From the NCBI GenBank assembly GCA_902465435.1, contig CABQNH010000004.1, positions 1-64,000 on the forward strand: a DNA stretch of 64,000 nt, given 5' to 3'. The notes under the pieces are model-generated. The model worked only from the letters and a program-made list of their open reading frames with translations, had not been told where the DNA came from and did not search any database. Below are positions 10,601-19,112 of the stretch, in pieces (the first letter of the stretch is position 1; each line of letters begins with the position of its first letter). The position numbers were made by a program, and so were the translations under genes. The DNA is from an uncultured Eubacteriales bacterium (GTDB lineage: Bacteria; Bacillota; Clostridia; Oscillospirales; Oscillospiraceae).

Positions 10601-11234
10601 AATTTCTACATTGGGAACGCCGAATCTCGGCGCAATCGACGAGTTTGCGCGCGTAAACGAGCGCTACAGCTATCTTTGCGCGCAGCGCGACGACGTGACG
10701 CTTTCCAAGCAGGAGCTGGAAGCGATCATTCGCGATATTACAACGCAAATGACGGAGATTTTTACAACGGAATTTGCGAAAATCAACACCTACTTTTCTC
10801 AGACCTTTGTGGAGATGTTCGGCGGAGGCAAGGCCTCGCTGGAATTGGAGGATGCGGCCAATCCGCTGACCTGCGGCATTGAGATTCGCGTGCAGCCCCC
10901 CGGCAAGCAGCTCAAGACGATCACGCTTTTGTCCGGCGGCGAGAAGGCGTTTGTCGCCATTGCGCTGTATTTTGCGATTCTGAAGGTTCGTCCTACGCCA
11001 TTCTGTATGCTCGATGAGATCGACGCAGCATTGGATGATCGGAATGTGGAGCGCTTTGCGTCCTATCTGCGTAATCTCTGCGATAAAACACAGTTCATCG
11101 TCATTACGCATCGCCGCGGCACCATGGAGGAGGCGGACATTCTTTACGGCGTCACCATGCAGGAGCAGGGCGTCTCCAAGATTTTGCACTTAAATCTGAA
11201 TGAGCTGGAGCAGCAGCTTGGAATTGTAGAATAA
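7662..11234 (+). CDS. smc: chromosome segregation protein SMC
   Basis: ATPase of the SMC-ScpAB condensin that compacts and segregates newly replicated origins. At 1190 residues it is full length. Walker A GPNGSGKSN lies near residue 31. Two long Glu/Gln/Ala-rich coiled coils flank a hinge at roughly 505-670. The C-terminal head has the ABC signature LLSGGEKAF near 1090 and Walker B PFCMLDEIDAALDD near 1113. The ATG at 7662 follows GGGAGAAG; an upstream in-frame TTG at 7647 would add only five residues and overlaps the ribosome binding site. ftsY follows after 12 bp, the typical smc-ftsY pair. Confidence 0.98.
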   Translation: MYLKSLEIQGFKSFPDRTVLTFDNDITAIVGPNGSGKSNISDAIRWVMGEQSTRALRGAKMEDVIFGGTQKRSQVGFAEASLIMDNSDGAFRIDASEIMVTRRYYRSGESEYYINKRAARLRDVNELFMDTGLGREGYSNISQGRIDEILSVKSTDRREIFEEAAGISKYRHRKEETERRLAATQDNLLRIGDKISELELQVEPLREQAARAQKYLEFRGELKGLELAVWLDALERLAAAAKKAEEDYRSAAFILQQEHDALNSLYSMAESLSFSLHERDLKTEALRDEIAAMETEGQRTEGQLAVLQSNRDNRCANMERISLELSEQENRTTGIAEQIAARLLRVQQIEQQALALQQRLDETLSESRRLAESAEGMTRRFLELREEQAKAQAGLAAADTELQSLAASLSQLEARRQELASDREQAAAREQQTQQTLHSCQKRLSEARENVQASQNRISGFQLRLQARAQKRDALSKTLHELTVSRDTTHSRLSVFAEMEREYEGYSKAVKRVMQEASRGTLRGIHGPVSKLIQTDDRYTVAIEIALGAAMQHIVCSSENDAKAAISYLKRSDSGRATFLPMDVLHGKRLQEKGIEQCRGFVGVASALVRCEAQYQEILENLLGKTVIAEQLDAAIAIAGRYGHRFRIVTLDGQVLNAGGSMTGGSVSRSSGILSRANEVKRLQLQMKELEKSLSETKTALTEAERAAAQVEFELTTARGELRSAEDAVLRLEGEEKQYALLAQTIADALSSADAEQQAICRRVNSELARRETLQSGRTALESSLRQMNDALQEVSDGQNAATEQSAALHEQITSRRMELAALDAEKATASDAVEQLRQLERDMQGDRTQKQTLIASIEAEVAQIDEQMENTRQLLLEHGEKTEEKRAALKAAIAERMEVEAKKTATEREAQNKNKDILNLERESARLESRKNAAELEEKQIVDKLWDSYELTPGTAPAEKAEIDSVQQANRRIAELKRKISTLGTPNLGAIDEFARVNERYSYLCAQRDDVTLSKQELEAIIRDITTQMTEIFTTEFAKINTYFSQTFVEMFGGGKASLELEDAANPLTCGIEIRVQPPGKQLKTITLLSGGEKAFVAIALYFAILKVRPTPFCMLDEIDAALDDRNVERFASYLRNLCDKTQFIVITHRRGTMEEADILYGVTMQEQGVSKILHLNLNELEQQLGIVE

Positions 11235-11246
11235 TGAGGTGACAGT

Positions 11247-12152
11247 ATGGGCTTTTTTGAAAAGATCAAGAATGGGTTAAGCAAGACCAGAAAGGCAATG
11301 CAATCGACGCTCGGCGGCATATTCTCCGGTTTTTCCCGCGCGGACGACGAGTTCTTCGACGAGCTGGAGGAGAGCCTGATTCTCGCCGATCTCGGCGTTG
11401 AAACATCGACCAAGGCAGTTGAGCGGCTGCGAGCGCGGGTAAAGGAGCAGAAGCTGAAGGATGCGGAGGAGATCCGCGGTGCACTGAAAGACATCCTGGT
11501 GGAAATGCTTTCCGTCGGCGATACCTCGCTGCGTATGGGAACGAAGCCGTCCGTGATTCTTGTTATCGGTGTAAACGGCGTCGGAAAAACGACGACAATC
11601 GGCAAGCTTGCCAACGTGCTGCGCGACAGCGGGAAGAAAGTCCTGCTTTGCGCGGGCGATACGTTCCGTGCCGCAGCAGCCGATCAGCTGGATATCTGGT
11701 CTGAACGCGCACGGGTGGATATCGTCCGGCAGCATGAGGGCGCAGATCCGGCCTCCGTTGTCTTTGATGCGATTGCGGCGGCAAAGGCACGCGGTACGGA
11801 CGTCATTCTCTGCGATACGGCAGGGCGCCTGCATAACAAGGCAAACCTGATGAATGAGCTGAATAAGATCTCCAGGATCATCGATCGGGAACTGCCAGAC
11901 GCGGACAAGGAGGTCCTTCTGGTGCTCGACGGCACGACAGGACAAAACGGCCTTTTGCAGGCAAAGCAGTTTAAGGAATTTGCAGGAGTGACCGGCATGG
12001 TTCTCACGAAGCTGGACGGCACGGCAAAGGGCGGCATCGTGATCGCGGTGGCGGATACGCTGCAGATTCCCGTGAAATACGTCGGTGTCGGCGAGCAGAT
12101 GGACGATCTGATGCCGTTCTCCGCACGCGACTTTGTGGAGGCGCTGATTTAA
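11247..12152 (+). CDS. ftsY: signal recognition particle receptor FtsY
   Basis: GTPase receptor that docks SRP-ribosome complexes at the membrane for co-translational insertion. The protein of 301 residues has a short N-terminal helical region and the NG domain: P-loop GVNGVGKTTTIGKLA near residue 108, DTAGRLHNK near 189, and TKLDGTAKGG near 252. The acidic A domain of proteobacterial FtsY is absent, as usual in Firmicutes. GAGGTGA at 11235-11241 is the ribosome binding site. The rdgB start lies 2 bp after its stop. Confidence 0.97.
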   Translation: MGFFEKIKNGLSKTRKAMQSTLGGIFSGFSRADDEFFDELEESLILADLGVETSTKAVERLRARVKEQKLKDAEEIRGALKDILVEMLSVGDTSLRMGTKPSVILVIGVNGVGKTTTIGKLANVLRDSGKKVLLCAGDTFRAAAADQLDIWSERARVDIVRQHEGADPASVVFDAIAAAKARGTDVILCDTAGRLHNKANLMNELNKISRIIDRELPDADKEVLLVLDGTTGQNGLLQAKQFKEFAGVTGMVLTKLDGTAKGGIVIAVADTLQIPVKYVGVGEQMDDLMPFSARDFVEALI

Positions 12153-12154
12153 GC

Positions 12155-12757
12155 ATGAAGGTCGTTTTAGCAAGCAAAAATGCACACAAGCTGCAGGAAC
12201 TGCAGGAAATTCTCAGTCGGCATGGCATGCAGGTGATACTGCAATCCGAATTGGGAATTGACATTGATGTGGAGGAAACGGGTGCGACCTTTGAAGAAAA
12301 TTCGCTTTTAAAGGCGCAGGCAGTCATGCAGGCTGCGCATTTGCCCGCAATTGCGGATGATTCCGGCCTGATGGTCGACGCACTGAACGGAGAGCCGGGC
12401 GTTTACTCCGCGCGTTACGGCGGTGCAGTGAATCACAGCGATCGGGACAGGATGAATTACCTGCTGCAAAAAATGAAGGATGTTCCGGACGGGGAGCGCT
12501 CTGCGCGCTTTGTCTGCGTCATTACGCTGGTCACGCCGGAAGGAGCCGTGGTGACGGCGCGCGGCGTCTGCGAGGGCGAGATCACGCGGCAGGCACGCGG
12601 CATTTCCGGCTTCGGCTATGACCCGGTGTTTTATGTTCCGCAGGAGGGCTGCACCTTTGCGGAAATGCCGCAGGCGCGGAAGAACGCCATCTCGCATCGC
12701 GCCAACGCGCTCAAAATTTTTACGGAAAAAGTACGCAAAGGAGATACAACATGCTGA
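12155..12757 (+). CDS. rdgB: RdgB/HAM1 family XTP/dITP pyrophosphatase
   Basis: Removes non-canonical purine nucleotides (dITP, XTP) from the pool by hydrolysis to monophosphate and PPi. The protein of 200 residues starts MKVVLASKNAHKLQELQEIL, with the family motif near the N-terminus, IADDSGLMVDALNG near 65, and FGYDPVFYVPQ near 151. Its end overlaps the yhbY start by 7 bp, so the two are probably translationally coupled. Confidence 0.95.
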   Translation: MKVVLASKNAHKLQELQEILSRHGMQVILQSELGIDIDVEETGATFEENSLLKAQAVMQAAHLPAIADDSGLMVDALNGEPGVYSARYGGAVNHSDRDRMNYLLQKMKDVPDGERSARFVCVITLVTPEGAVVTARGVCEGEITRQARGISGFGYDPVFYVPQEGCTFAEMPQARKNAISHRANALKIFTEKVRKGDTTC

Positions 12758-13203
12758 CAAGCAAACAACGAGCAGAGCTGCGTGCGCAGGCCAATGCGCT
12801 CGATACGACCCTGATGGTCGGCAAGGAGGGCGTCAGTCAGACGCTTTTAGCGCAGGCGGAGACACAGCTCCGGGCACGCGAGCTGATTAAGGGCAGAGTG
12901 CTGGAAACCGCTATGATGACGGCGCGCGAGGTGTCTGACGCACTTTGTGAAGCGACGGGCGCGGACGGCGTGCAGACCGTCGGCTCCAAATTCGTGCTGT
13001 ATCGCAAAAACAAGCAAAAGGAGCAGGAAGCTGCCGCAAAGAAAAAGCAGATGAGCAAAGCGCTTGCCAATCCGGTCCGAAAGGGCGCGCAGACGCGCCG
13101 CCGTATGGCAAAGGAAGCGCGTCAGAAGAAGAACGAATACTATAAGCAGGCTGCCATTACGGCGGCAATTGAGAAGCGAAAGGCTGCATCACGCGGCGAA
13201 TAA
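12751..13203 (+). CDS. yhbY: YhbY/CRM-domain RNA-binding protein
   Basis: A small CRM-domain protein associated with pre-50S ribosomes in other bacteria. Residues 1-95 hold the fold (LTSKQRAELRAQANAL, then LMVGKEGVSQTLLAQA). The remainder is a Lys/Arg/Gln-rich tail of about 55 residues that makes this 150-residue protein longer than the usual ~97; it is probably a basic RNA-binding extension. It sits in the usual place before nadD. Confidence 0.88.
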   Translation: MLTSKQRAELRAQANALDTTLMVGKEGVSQTLLAQAETQLRARELIKGRVLETAMMTAREVSDALCEATGADGVQTVGSKFVLYRKNKQKEQEAAAKKKQMSKALANPVRKGAQTRRRMAKEARQKKNEYYKQAAITAAIEKRKAASRGE

Positions 13204-13233
13204 GCGCAAAAAGACGGAAGGGGCGTGCGGTCC

Positions 13234-14430
13234 ATGCAAAAAATCGGCGTTTTTGGCGGGAGCTTTAATCCCATTCACTGTGGGCATGTGCTTGCCGCAC
13301 AGGAGGCGGTGCGCGCGCTCGGACTAAGCAGGCTGCTGCTTGTTCCGGCTGCACAGCCGCCGCACAAGGAGTTGTCTGTCGGCTCGCCAACGGCGCAGGA
13401 GCGGCTTGCCATGGTGCAGCTTGCCGTGCAGGAGCTGCCGCAGCTGTCCGTTTGTGATTTGGAGCTGCAGCGCGGCGGGAAGAGCTACACAGTCGATACG
13501 CTTCGTACGCTGCATGAGCAGAACCCGGACGCGGAGCTGTATCTTCTCGTTGGCACGGATATGTTCCTGACGCTTGATAAATGGTATGCGCCGCAGGAGA
13601 TTTGCCGCCTTGCCGGAATTGTGCCCTTGCTGCGCGCAGACCGGAATGCTGCCATCTCGCAGCAGCTCGCGCAGCAGACGCAGCTTCTGCAGGAGCGCTT
13701 TGGGGCGCGGGTTTTCCCGGTCGAGAACCGCTATGTCCCGATTTCGTCCACCGCAGTGCGCAGAATGCTTGCCTTTGGCTGCGGAGAGGCGCAGCTTCCC
13801 GCAACGGTCTACGAGTACATCGAAACGCATAAGCTGTATTTTGCGGATGCTGACCTGAAGGCGCTCCCGTTTGAGGAGCTTGCCGCAATCAGCCTGTCGC
13901 TTGCCAAGCCGCAGCGAGCCGCGCATATCGTCGGCTGCTCACAGACGGCGGAGGCACTTGCGAAGCGCTGGGGCGCGGATCCGCGCGACGCAGCAAGAGC
14001 CGGAATTCTTCACGATGTGACAAAAGCGCTGGAACGTGAAGAACAGTTGCAATTGTGCGAAAAATATGGTATTATTTTAGATAATTTTGAAAGAGTGAAT
14101 TACAAGCTTCTGCACGCCATAACCGGCGCGCAGGTCGCAAAGCATATTTTCGGAGAAAATGACGCGGTAGTTTCCGCGATTCGTTGGCATACTACCGGTA
14201 AGGCGAAGATGTCCCTGCTGGAGAAGATCCTGTATCTTGCGGACTATATGGAGCCGAACCGTGATTTCGATGGCGTTGAGAGGCTGCGGGCACTGGCCGG
14301 CACGGACCTCGATGCAGCGTTGATACTCGGACTTGAAATGTCTATTGCGCAGCTTGAGGGACAGGGAAGGGCCGTTGCGGCGGATTCCCGTGCCGCACTG
14401 GAGTATCTGCTTAGAGAAAGGATGCAATAA
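13234..14430 (+). CDS. nadD: fused nicotinate-nucleotide adenylyltransferase NadD and YqeK HD hydrolase
   Basis: Two normally separate neighbours joined in one chain of 398 residues. Residues 1-195 are NadD, which adenylates nicotinate mononucleotide in NAD synthesis: GGSFNPIHCGH at 7-17 is the nucleotidyltransferase motif and PISSTAVRRM near 170 is the second signature. Residues about 205-398 are the YqeK-type HD domain (AGILHDVTK near 255, AIRWHTTG near 317, ILYLADYMEP near 333); YqeK enzymes split diadenosine tetraphosphate. The ATG at 13234 is used because GGAAGGGG at 13216-13223 fits it; the GTG at 13225 is too close. No frameshift or stop lies between the domains. Confidence 0.93.
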   Translation: MQKIGVFGGSFNPIHCGHVLAAQEAVRALGLSRLLLVPAAQPPHKELSVGSPTAQERLAMVQLAVQELPQLSVCDLELQRGGKSYTVDTLRTLHEQNPDAELYLLVGTDMFLTLDKWYAPQEICRLAGIVPLLRADRNAAISQQLAQQTQLLQERFGARVFPVENRYVPISSTAVRRMLAFGCGEAQLPATVYEYIETHKLYFADADLKALPFEELAAISLSLAKPQRAAHIVGCSQTAEALAKRWGADPRDAARAGILHDVTKALEREEQLQLCEKYGIILDNFERVNYKLLHAITGAQVAKHIFGENDAVVSAIRWHTTGKAKMSLLEKILYLADYMEPNRDFDGVERLRALAGTDLDAALILGLEMSIAQLEGQGRAVAADSRAALEYLLRERMQ

Positions 14431-14431
14431 T

Positions 14432-15925
14432 TTGAGTATTTTCAGTTTCAGACATGGCGGCAGCGGAAGACGCACAAAGAAAACGTCGGAGCCGCAGCAG
14501 GCGGACAGCTTTTCTGCGGCGTTGTCCGAGGCAGTCGCCAGACGGCAGGCGCGAGACAGCGGGAAAAGCATTCCGAAGAAGGAAAAGACGGGCGGAATTT
14601 CCGGAAAGGCCAAGGGCAGACTGCTTGTTTTGGCCTCGGTTGTCGTTCTGGTGCTCAGCCTTGTCGTGATCGTGCACGATCAGCTCAAAACCTATGTGGT
14701 ACCTCCGACCAAACCGAACGCTGCGGTCAATGACGGCGCAGATGCCAACGGCAATTCGCCCAGCAATCACAAGCCCGGAAGAACGGACGCGAGCGACGCG
14801 CTGACCGGGGAAGACGTTGTGGTTGAGGTCCCGGAGGGCACAAAGGCGAACTTCTATAATATTTTGATCGTCGGCACAGATGGGGACGGCACGCGAACGG
14901 ACACCATCATAATCGCCAATTTGAATGCCGCCGACCATACGGTCGGATTGATGAGCATCCCGCGCGATACGCTGGTTTACGGAAAGTATTCCGTCCCGAA
15001 GATCAATTCCATCTATGGCTCCTACGGACAGGGCGAGCGCGGCATCAAGGCGCTGGAGGACACGCTGGCGGAGACGCTGGGCTTCCGCGTGGACGGCTAT
15101 GTGATCGTCGATCTGCAGGCGTTTGAAAAAACGGTCGATTTGGTCGGCGGCGTGGATTTCAATGTGCCGCAGAATATGTACTACCGCGACCCGACGCAGG
15201 ACCTGTATATCGATTTGAAAAAGGGAATGCAGCATCTGGACGGCAAGCACGCTATCCAGCTTTGCCGTTTCCGTAAGGGCTATGCAACGCAGGATATCCG
15301 CCGCACCGAGGTGCAGCAGCTGTTCCTGCAGGCACTTGCCAAGCAGTGCCTTCGGGTTTCCAACGTTTCCAAAATCAATGAGTTTGCCGAGATTTTTTAC
15401 TCCTATGTGCAGACGGACCTGACGGTTGGCAACATGGCGTATTTTGGGCTGGAGCTGTTGAAGTGCAATTTTGACGAGATGGTGCACGTTACGCTGCCCG
15501 GCGAATCCGTGATGATCCGCGGCGGTTCCTATTATCAGCTTTATCCGAACGCTACCTTAAAAATTGTCAATGACACCTTTAACCCGTATGATTCGGATTT
15601 ACAGCTTCGCAATCTGAGAATCCGCAATTCCTCCATGATCTCTACCGGCGGCAGCACAACGACGAACAACGGAGGCAATTCCGGCTCGAACGGCGGCCAT
15701 TCCGGGAATACCGGAAACGACCCGCAGCCGACAAGCCCGCCGGAGACATCGGAGCCGCAGGAACCAACGACGGATCCGGTTACTCCGGAGGATCCGATCG
15801 AGCCGACAGAGGCACCGCAGCCAACCGATCCTCCTGCACCGACGGAAGCGTCGCAGCCAACCGATCCTCCTGCACCGACGGAAGCGTCGCAGCCGACCGA
15901 CCCGCCGGCACAGGAAGAACCATAA
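14432..15925 (+). CDS. LytR-CpsA-Psr family cell-wall glycopolymer transferase
   Basis: LCP enzymes transfer wall teichoic acids or other glycopolymers from lipid carriers to peptidoglycan outside the membrane. The 497-residue protein has a basic cytoplasmic N-terminus, one membrane helix (LLVLASVVVLVLSLVVIVH, about 64-82) and the LCP domain: ILIVGTDGDGTRTDTIIIAN near 144, MSIPRDTLV near 172, and CRFRKGYATQDIRRTEVQQ near 275. A Gly/Asn/Ser then Pro/Thr-rich tail follows from about residue 408 with three 12-residue repeats. The start is TTG at 14432 with AGAAAGGA 9 bp upstream; no ATG gives the right N-terminus. It sits between nadD/yqeK and rsfS as in many Firmicutes. Confidence 0.9.
   Translation: MSIFSFRHGGSGRRTKKTSEPQQADSFSAALSEAVARRQARDSGKSIPKKEKTGGISGKAKGRLLVLASVVVLVLSLVVIVHDQLKTYVVPPTKPNAAVNDGADANGNSPSNHKPGRTDASDALTGEDVVVEVPEGTKANFYNILIVGTDGDGTRTDTIIIANLNAADHTVGLMSIPRDTLVYGKYSVPKINSIYGSYGQGERGIKALEDTLAETLGFRVDGYVIVDLQAFEKTVDLVGGVDFNVPQNMYYRDPTQDLYIDLKKGMQHLDGKHAIQLCRFRKGYATQDIRRTEVQQLFLQALAKQCLRVSNVSKINEFAEIFYSYVQTDLTVGNMAYFGLELLKCNFDEMVHVTLPGESVMIRGGSYYQLYPNATLKIVNDTFNPYDSDLQLRNLRIRNSSMISTGGSTTTNNGGNSGSNGGHSGNTGNDPQPTSPPETSEPQEPTTDPVTPEDPIEPTEAPQPTDPPAPTEASQPTDPPAPTEASQPTDPPAQEEP
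15803..15910 (+). repeat. three tandem 36-bp repeats in the LCP gene tail
   Basis: Units at 15803-15838, 15839-15874 and 15875-15910 encode PTEAPQPTDPPA once and PTEASQPTDPPA twice. The second and third copies are nearly identical in DNA. Copy number could change by slippage without breaking the frame. The tail is probably a wall-spanning or wall-binding spacer. Confidence 0.85.
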
Positions 15926-15949
15926 CAGGAAAGAAAGGACAACATTTAC

Positions 15950-16309
15950 ATGACGACACCGAAAGAGCTTGCCCAACGCGCGTATCGTGCGCTGGACGAT
16001 AAAAAAGGAATGGATATCCGCTTGCTGAAGGTGGCGGATATCACAACGCTTGCCGATTACTTCCTGATCTGCACAGGCACTTCGAATACACATGTAAACA
16101 CGCTGTGTGACGAGGTGGAAAAGCGCATGGAGGAAGCGGGAGAAACGCTCCTGCACCGCGAGGGACACCGCAGCGGCACATGGGTCCTTCTGGATTATGG
16201 CTGCCTTGTGATCCATGTGTTTACCGAGGATACGCGCAAATTTTACGATTTGGAGCGGCTGTGGAACGACGCAGTTCCGGAGCCTGTAGACTGCGGCACG
16301 GAGGAATGA
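15950..16309 (+). CDS. rsfS: ribosome silencing factor RsfS
   Basis: RsfS (DUF143) binds ribosomal protein L14 and blocks subunit joining when nutrients are scarce. The 119-residue protein shows the family pattern: DIRLLKVADITTLADYFLI near 23, HREGHRSGTWVLLDYGCLVIHVF near 66, and FYDLERLWND at the end. It lies 24 bp after the LCP gene with AGAAAGGAC as ribosome binding site, and 7 bp before leuS. Confidence 0.95.
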   Translation: MTTPKELAQRAYRALDDKKGMDIRLLKVADITTLADYFLICTGTSNTHVNTLCDEVEKRMEEAGETLLHREGHRSGTWVLLDYGCLVIHVFTEDTRKFYDLERLWNDAVPEPVDCGTEE

Positions 16310-16316
16310 GAGCAAC

Positions 16317-18737
16317 ATGAAATATGATTTTACTGCAATCGAAAAAAAGTGGCAGAAGATTTGGGAAGAGCAGAAGCCCTTTGCCGCGGTAAACGGCGAC
16401 ACGAGCCGCAAGCATTTTTACGGACTGGTAGAATTCCCTTATCCGTCCGGTCAGGGCCTGCATGTCGGGCATCCGCGGCCTTACACGGCCATGGATATCA
16501 TCTGCCGCAAAAAGCGGATGCAAAACTATAATGTGCTGTTCCCGATCGGCTTTGATGCGTTCGGCCTTCCGACGGAGAACTACGCCATTAAAAACCATAT
16601 CCATCCCGCCATTGTCACCAAGCGCAACATTGAGAATTTCACCCGGCAGATCAAGATGCTTGGCTACAGCTTTGACTGGGATCGCGTCATCGACACGACG
16701 GACCCGAGCTACTATAAGTGGACGCAGTGGATTTTCCTGCAGATGTTTAAGCGCGGCCTTGCCTACAAATCTACGATGCCCGTAAACTGGTGCACCTCCT
16801 GCAAGTGCGTGCTTGCCAACGAGGAGGTCGTAAACGGCGTTTGCGAGCGCTGCGGCAGCGAGGTCATCCGCAAGGAGAAGAGCCAGTGGATGCTGGGTAT
16901 TACAAAGTATGCGCAGCGCCTGATCGACGACATTGACGGTTTGGATTACATCGAGCGGGTCAAGACGCAGCAGAAAAACTGGATCGGCCGTTCTACCGGC
17001 GCTGAGGTCACTTTTAAGACCACGGCAGGCGACGATCTGCTTATCTATACTACGCGGCCGGATACGCTGTTCGGCGCAACCTATATGGTTCTTGCGCCCG
17101 AGCATCCTTATGTCGCAAAGTGGAAGCCGCTGCTCGAAAATGCGGATGAGGTTGCGGATTATGTTGAGAAGGCGGCAAGAAAATCCGACTTTGAGCGCAG
17201 TGAGCTGAACAAGGATAAAACCGGCGTTATGCTGTGCGGCGTGCGCGGCATCAACCCCGTCAACGGGAAGGAAATCCCCATTTTTATTTCCGATTATGTG
17301 CTTGTGACCTACGGAACCGGCGCCATCATGGCCGTTCCGGCGCATGATGACCGTGACTGGGACTTCGCCAGGAAGTTCGGGTGCGATATCGTGGAGGTTG
17401 TCTCCGGCGGCAATGTCGAGGAAGCGGCCTTTACGCTGAAGGACGATGCCGGCATTCTGGTCAATTCCGGCTTCCTGAACGGCCTGACCGTGAAGCAGGC
17501 CATTCCCGCAATGGAAAACTGGCTGGAGGAGCAGGGAATCGGACATAAGAAGGTCAACTACAAGCTGCGCGACTGGGTCTTCTCGCGCCAGCGCTATTGG
17601 GGCGAGCCGGTTCCTGTCGTTCACTGCGACAAATGCGGCTGGGTCGCCGTACCGGAGAGCGAGCTGCCGGTCGTGCTGCCGGAGGTGGAATCCTACGAGC
17701 CGACGGACGACGGCGAGTCACCGCTGTCCAAGATGACAGACTGGGTCAGAACGACCTGCCCGCAGTGCGGCGGCCCCGCAAGCCGCGAGACGGATACCAT
17801 GCCGCAGTGGGCCGGATCTTCGTGGTATTATCTGCGCTATACCGATCCGCACAACGATCAGGCGCTGGCCTCCAAGGAAGCCCTGGATTATTGGATGCCG
17901 GTTGACTGGTATAACGGCGGCATGGAGCACACGACGCTTCACCTGCTCTACAGCCGCTTCTGGCATAAGTTCCTCTATGACCTCGGCGTTGTACCGACCA
18001 AGGAGCCGTATCAGAAGCGTACCTCTCACGGCATGATTCTCGGCGAGGGCGGCGAAAAAATGTCGAAGTCCCGCGGCAATGTTGTCAATCCGAACGATAT
18101 TGTCGATCAATACGGCGCGGACACCATGCGTCTTCATATCATGTTTATCGGCGATTTTGAGAAAGCGGTTTCCTGGTCCAATGAGGCGGTCAAAGGGTCT
18201 AAGCGCTTCCTGGATCGCGTATGGAATCTGCAGGACATGGCTTCGCCGGACGAGAACATCTCCGCAAAAAATGAAACGATCGTTCACAAGGCCATTAAGA
18301 AGGTCACACAGGATATCGATGAGCTGAAAATGAACACGGCGATCTCCGCAATGATGGCTATGGTCAACGAATTTTATTCCAACGGACTCAGCCGCGGTGA
18401 CTTAAAGCAGCTTCTGCTGCTCCTGAGCCCGTTTGCGCCGCATATTGTGGAGGAAATGTGGGAGAATCTCGGCTACGCTGAGGCAACCGGAAAGATGGCC
18501 TGCCAGAACGATTGGCCGACCTATGACGAAGCCAAGACCATCAATGCCAGCGTGCAGATGGCGGTACAGATTTGCGGCAAGCTTCGCGCAACCGTAATTG
18601 TTCCGGTCGACTCCGATCAGGAGACTGTGGTGGCCACCGCCATGGCAAACGATAAAATCGCCAGAATGGCGGAGGGAAAACAGATCGTGAAGGTCATTTT
18701 GGTAAAGAACAAGCTTGTCAATTTGATTTTGAAATAA
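16317..18737 (+). CDS. leuS: leucyl-tRNA synthetase
   Basis: Class Ia synthetase charging tRNA-Leu. The protein is 806 residues. The HIGH-type motif is HVGHP near residue 49 and the KMSKS loop is EKMSKSRGN near 580. The editing CP1 domain lies between about 220 and 420, with TTRPDTLFGATY near 245 and GTGAIMAVPAHDDRD near 334. A zinc-like CTSCKCVLANEEVVNGVCERCG sits near 159-180. Typical bacterial length. No T-box leader is present; it is transcribed as the last gene of the smc operon. Confidence 0.98.
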   Translation: MKYDFTAIEKKWQKIWEEQKPFAAVNGDTSRKHFYGLVEFPYPSGQGLHVGHPRPYTAMDIICRKKRMQNYNVLFPIGFDAFGLPTENYAIKNHIHPAIVTKRNIENFTRQIKMLGYSFDWDRVIDTTDPSYYKWTQWIFLQMFKRGLAYKSTMPVNWCTSCKCVLANEEVVNGVCERCGSEVIRKEKSQWMLGITKYAQRLIDDIDGLDYIERVKTQQKNWIGRSTGAEVTFKTTAGDDLLIYTTRPDTLFGATYMVLAPEHPYVAKWKPLLENADEVADYVEKAARKSDFERSELNKDKTGVMLCGVRGINPVNGKEIPIFISDYVLVTYGTGAIMAVPAHDDRDWDFARKFGCDIVEVVSGGNVEEAAFTLKDDAGILVNSGFLNGLTVKQAIPAMENWLEEQGIGHKKVNYKLRDWVFSRQRYWGEPVPVVHCDKCGWVAVPESELPVVLPEVESYEPTDDGESPLSKMTDWVRTTCPQCGGPASRETDTMPQWAGSSWYYLRYTDPHNDQALASKEALDYWMPVDWYNGGMEHTTLHLLYSRFWHKFLYDLGVVPTKEPYQKRTSHGMILGEGGEKMSKSRGNVVNPNDIVDQYGADTMRLHIMFIGDFEKAVSWSNEAVKGSKRFLDRVWNLQDMASPDENISAKNETIVHKAIKKVTQDIDELKMNTAISAMMAMVNEFYSNGLSRGDLKQLLLLLSPFAPHIVEEMWENLGYAEATGKMACQNDWPTYDEAKTINASVQMAVQICGKLRATVIVPVDSDQETVVATAMANDKIARMAEGKQIVKVILVKNKLVNLILK

Positions 18738-18773
18738 AATGACATTTTCCCGCATAAAAGCGGAAAAAGATGC

Positions 18774-18802
18774 TTGACAATTCTGATTTGCTTTTGTATA
18801 AT
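18774..18802 (+). promoter_or_regulatory. consensus sigma-A promoter of rpsU
   Basis: TTGACA, a 17-bp spacer, then TATAAT, a perfect consensus promoter. The leader to rpsU is about 63 nt. Confidence 0.88.
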
Positions 18803-18871
18803 AATTCTCGCCGTTTACCGGCCCTGAAAGCATCCTGGATTGAGCCGGATGCATCGGAGGGAGGGAAATCA

Positions 18872-19054
18872 ATGTCTGAAATTCGCGTGAAAGAGAACGA
18901 GTCTCTGGAAAGTGCTCTGAAAAGATTCAAGCGCAGCTGTGCTAAGGCTGGCGTGATTCAGGAAGTCAAGAAGAGAGAGCATTATGTGAGCCCGAGCCTG
19001 AAGCGTAAGCAGAAGTCCGAAGCTGCTCGCAAGAACAAGAGAAGATTCTATTGA
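18872..19054 (+). CDS. rpsU: 30S ribosomal protein S21
   Basis: The protein of 60 residues begins MSEIRVKENESLESALKRFK and ends in a basic RKNKRRFY-type tail, the full S21 family pattern. S21 sits on the 30S platform near the anti-Shine-Dalgarno sequence. The ATG at 18872 follows GGAGGGAGGG; the longer upstream open frame overlaps the promoter and is not coding. It is monocistronic between a consensus promoter and a terminator. Confidence 0.97.
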   Translation: MSEIRVKENESLESALKRFKRSCAKAGVIQEVKKREHYVSPSLKRKQKSEAARKNKRRFY

Positions 19055-19076
19055 TTTTCCATCGTTCATAATGCAC

Positions 19077-19112
19077 AAGGAGCTGTTGCACGTTGCAGCA
19101 GCTCCTTTTCCT
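19077..19112. terminator. terminator between rpsU and a leftward gene
   Basis: A 12-bp stem (GGAGCTGTTGCA at 19079-19090 with TGCAGCAGCTCC at 19094-19105, one G-T pair) with a 3-nt loop, then TTTTCC. It ends rpsU. Preceding A and G residues offer little T-run on the other strand, so use by the convergent gene at 19111 is uncertain. Confidence 0.75.
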
